A stretch of 64,000 nucleotides of DNA, taken from assembly GCA_014549065.1 (NCBI GenBank), contig JACDOX010000141.1, forward strand, positions 968,884 through 1,032,883, given 5' to 3'. This DNA comes from Cardinalis cardinalis. Taxonomy: Eukaryota > Chordata > Aves > Passeriformes > Cardinalidae. Positions within the stretch are counted from its first letter, which is position 1. Each line of letters opens with the position of its first letter. A program made the translations under genes and the position numbers. The notes under the pieces are model-generated. The model was not told the origin of the DNA. It worked only from the letters and a program-made list of their open reading frames with translations, and made no database searches. Of this stretch, positions 62,120 through 64,000 are shown one piece after another.

Positions 62120-63308
62120 TGCTGATTTTGCTTCATTGCCACCATAAAATTCCCTGTATTTCATCTCAGTACAAACAGAACACAGTGTTTAAGTATATTA
62201 TTCTGACCACAGAAAATTGCCAATTAATGCAAGAACAGTTAAGTAATTTAAGCTGCAATGTTTCTGCAAAACCATATAAAAATGTGGTGGAGAGAGTAGT
62301 AAATACTTGTTGTAGGGTAAGCTTGAAGGAAATAGATCTTTGTTTCAGAGCAGAAAGGGTATATTATCAGATGTTTGAGATATTTGAAAGACGAGACCCT
62401 ATGTTCCAATGCACCAGGACAAAGCCAGAGCTCCTGTCTTTACTTCCCCACTTGCCAAATATTTGACCTCTTAATGCTAAAATAGATACAAAGGATTCAG
62501 TACCTGTAGCAAAAAGCTTTAGATAACACTTTTCTCCCCCAAAACCAGGCTTCATCAAACCCCTTTGGTACCTATCTCCTGAGAAATCCCAAAGATTTGA
62601 ATTCATAGTGTATGCATCAAAGGCCCCACTTTCTTTTGTCTGGAGACAATGGTTGGGATGGCTGTTGGCAAAATATTCACAGTCCCCTCAGGGAAACGAG
62701 CTGTCAAGTAATAATAAGGCAGCAAGGAGCATCAGGGAACAGAGTCTGGGCTTCTGTGGAAATACCTCTGAATCTGACTTGTTTTAAAGGCTAGGGGCTC
62801 CATCTGAAAAGTATACGGTCCTCCCTCTTCACTGAAGCAGAGTTACCTGACACAAAAGAATACATTAGGAAAAAAAGTAAACAGATGGAGTTTCATCTTC
62901 ACAGCTTTAACCAAATGAAAGGAAAGGAGGGGCTTTGTTTTCTTTCCATAATTAAATCTGATTCTCTTTGAAGTAAATTTCTGTTGTCTGGAAGAGGCCT
63001 ACATAAAAAAAAGCTGGATGATGTCCAGATGAAGCCTGGACAAAATTAAATTAAATGTTTTCAGTTCATTGAGGTTTTAAGACACAGGATGATGCTTGAA
63101 ATATGCCTGAAATTTTGACAACCTCATCATAAACTAATTCTACATGATCTAATAAAATTAGGTCTGTAGGTTTATCAGCTGAGTGTCCTGTAATTCATCT
63201 AGGGTGCGCATTTCAGCAGGCATANAGCACAGACAGAAATTAAGTATGAGTTTTATGATAAATATTGATGATAAACAATACTTGTTAAGAAGATTTTGTG
63301 GCTGGCTT
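62120..63308. other. Non-coding DNA, no gene seen
   Basis: The 112-codon frame at 62128-62466 has an opposing frame and no recognisable domain. No classifiable repeat was seen. Confidence 0.5.
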
Positions 63309-63332
63309 TCTAAAGGTAAGATTACCTTTAGA
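63309..63332. repeat. 24-bp palindrome
   Basis: TCTAAAGGTAA and TTACCTTTAGA are exact reverse complements around GA. It is AT-rich, with no function evident. Confidence 0.75.
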
Positions 63333-63430
63333 CTCCCAAATCATAATGTTATACAAAGCTGTGTCAAGCACATCAGGACAGCATGATCAGAAGCTGTTAG
63401 TCTAGCTGGGCTTTTTTTGGCAATTTTTTT

Positions 63431-63450
63431 TTGTTGTTGTTGTTGTTGTT
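63431..63450 (+). repeat. (GTT)n microsatellite
   Basis: About six GTT units follow a T run. A small inverted repeat (CTGGAT/ATCCAG) lies just downstream. Confidence 0.85.
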
Positions 63451-64000
63451 CATTTGATCAGCTGGATTTTTTTGATCCAGTTTCCTGAATAAACAACAAG
63501 ACAGAGTGGACAGAATTGAAGATAAAACTCAGCAACAGAGTTGGAAAAATAAACTATATAAGGCAACATATCACTCTAAATATATTTGATATCGTGTTTT
63601 CATTAGATCTTGGTAGTCAGGGGTTCATGAGGGAAAAAATAACAAAGAAAACCCAATAACTGAAACATAGTCAGATAAGTAGCAGAGGAAAGAAGTTACG
63701 AGACAAAAGAGAATGGGAAGGATTCAAAAGCAAATAAAAATCCTAAAGAGAAAAAAAAAATTAAAAAAACAACTAGGGAAAATTAGACAACAAATAACAG
63801 AGTAAATTGTACCAAAAATGTTATGAAAAGCAAGAGAAAAATTATATATAATAAAAGGTTAAACTATTATAATAATTATTATTTTAATTTACTAAATTGA
63901 TAAATTATAACTAACTGTAATTATAACTAACAATAACTAACTGTAACTATAAATATAAATCTAAAATCTTAGATCAATTAATATTGTAAACTAATATGAT
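63451..64000. other. A-rich and AT-rich simple sequence to the window end
   Basis: From about 63730 the sequence is almost entirely A and T, with degenerate repeats of TAACTAACTGTAA and TATAAATA words (63900-63990). No gene was seen. Confidence 0.65.

Noticed and set aside
1..64000. CRISPR array or bacterial operon
   Set aside because: No regularly spaced direct repeats, no ribosome-binding-site-led gene series; the CR1, SINE and LTR content is vertebrate.

Overview
This looks like nuclear DNA from a bird, most likely a passerine. Evidence for a bird: several CR1 LINE 3' ends with their 8-bp terminal repeat, avian-type ERV LTRs, and a (CCCTAA)n tract. Evidence for a passerine: at 2423-2565 there is a tRNA-Ile-derived SINE with a CR1-like tail that matches, from memory, zebra-finch TguSINE1. 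The sequence is AT-rich. Many isolated single Ns and two N gaps (8150-8187 and 23868-23957) point to a draft assembly, perhaps with heterozygous or low-quality sites masked.

I found no protein-coding exon, RNA gene or host promoter that I can defend. The open reading frames are short, overlap on both strands, match no family I recognise, and several run through repeats or N gaps. The window is best read as intergenic or deep intronic DNA.

Layout. 0-8 kb: unique AT-rich DNA, one tRNA-derived SINE, a perfect 19-bp hairpin (4259-4305) and an unclassified LTR-like stretch (about 4560-5130). 8-11 kb: an interstitial telomeric tract between A-rich tracts and next to a gap (8084-8225), then a perfect 94-bp inverted repeat (9136-9229 / 10740-10833) that brackets a probable solo LTR. 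11-20 kb: mostly unique, with a degraded old CR1 (about 14410-14600). 20.66-21.25 kb: an ERVL-type solo LTR, plus strand. 27.09-27.63 kb: a CpG-rich ERVK-like LTR, minus strand. 35-38 kb: a possible MIR/CORE-SINE relic, a CR1 3' end and an unclassified richer segment. 40-54 kb: old and young CR1 pieces, a second unclassified LTR-like stretch (about 47170-47780) and an 84-bp tandem duplication (52814-52981). 55.10-55.67 kb: a second ERVL-type LTR, minus strand, with a decayed TATA region. 59.55-60.53 kb: the longest CR1, keeping a broken end of the reverse transcriptase. 62.0-62.1 kb: a multi-stem foldback with repeated GTGGTTATC motifs. 63.4-64 kb: a (GTT)n microsatellite and AT-rich simple sequence.

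No genes act together here. The interest lies in the repeat history and in a few unexplained structures: the 94-bp inverted repeat, the telomeric tract and the 62-kb foldback. I see no sign of an undescribed multi-gene system.
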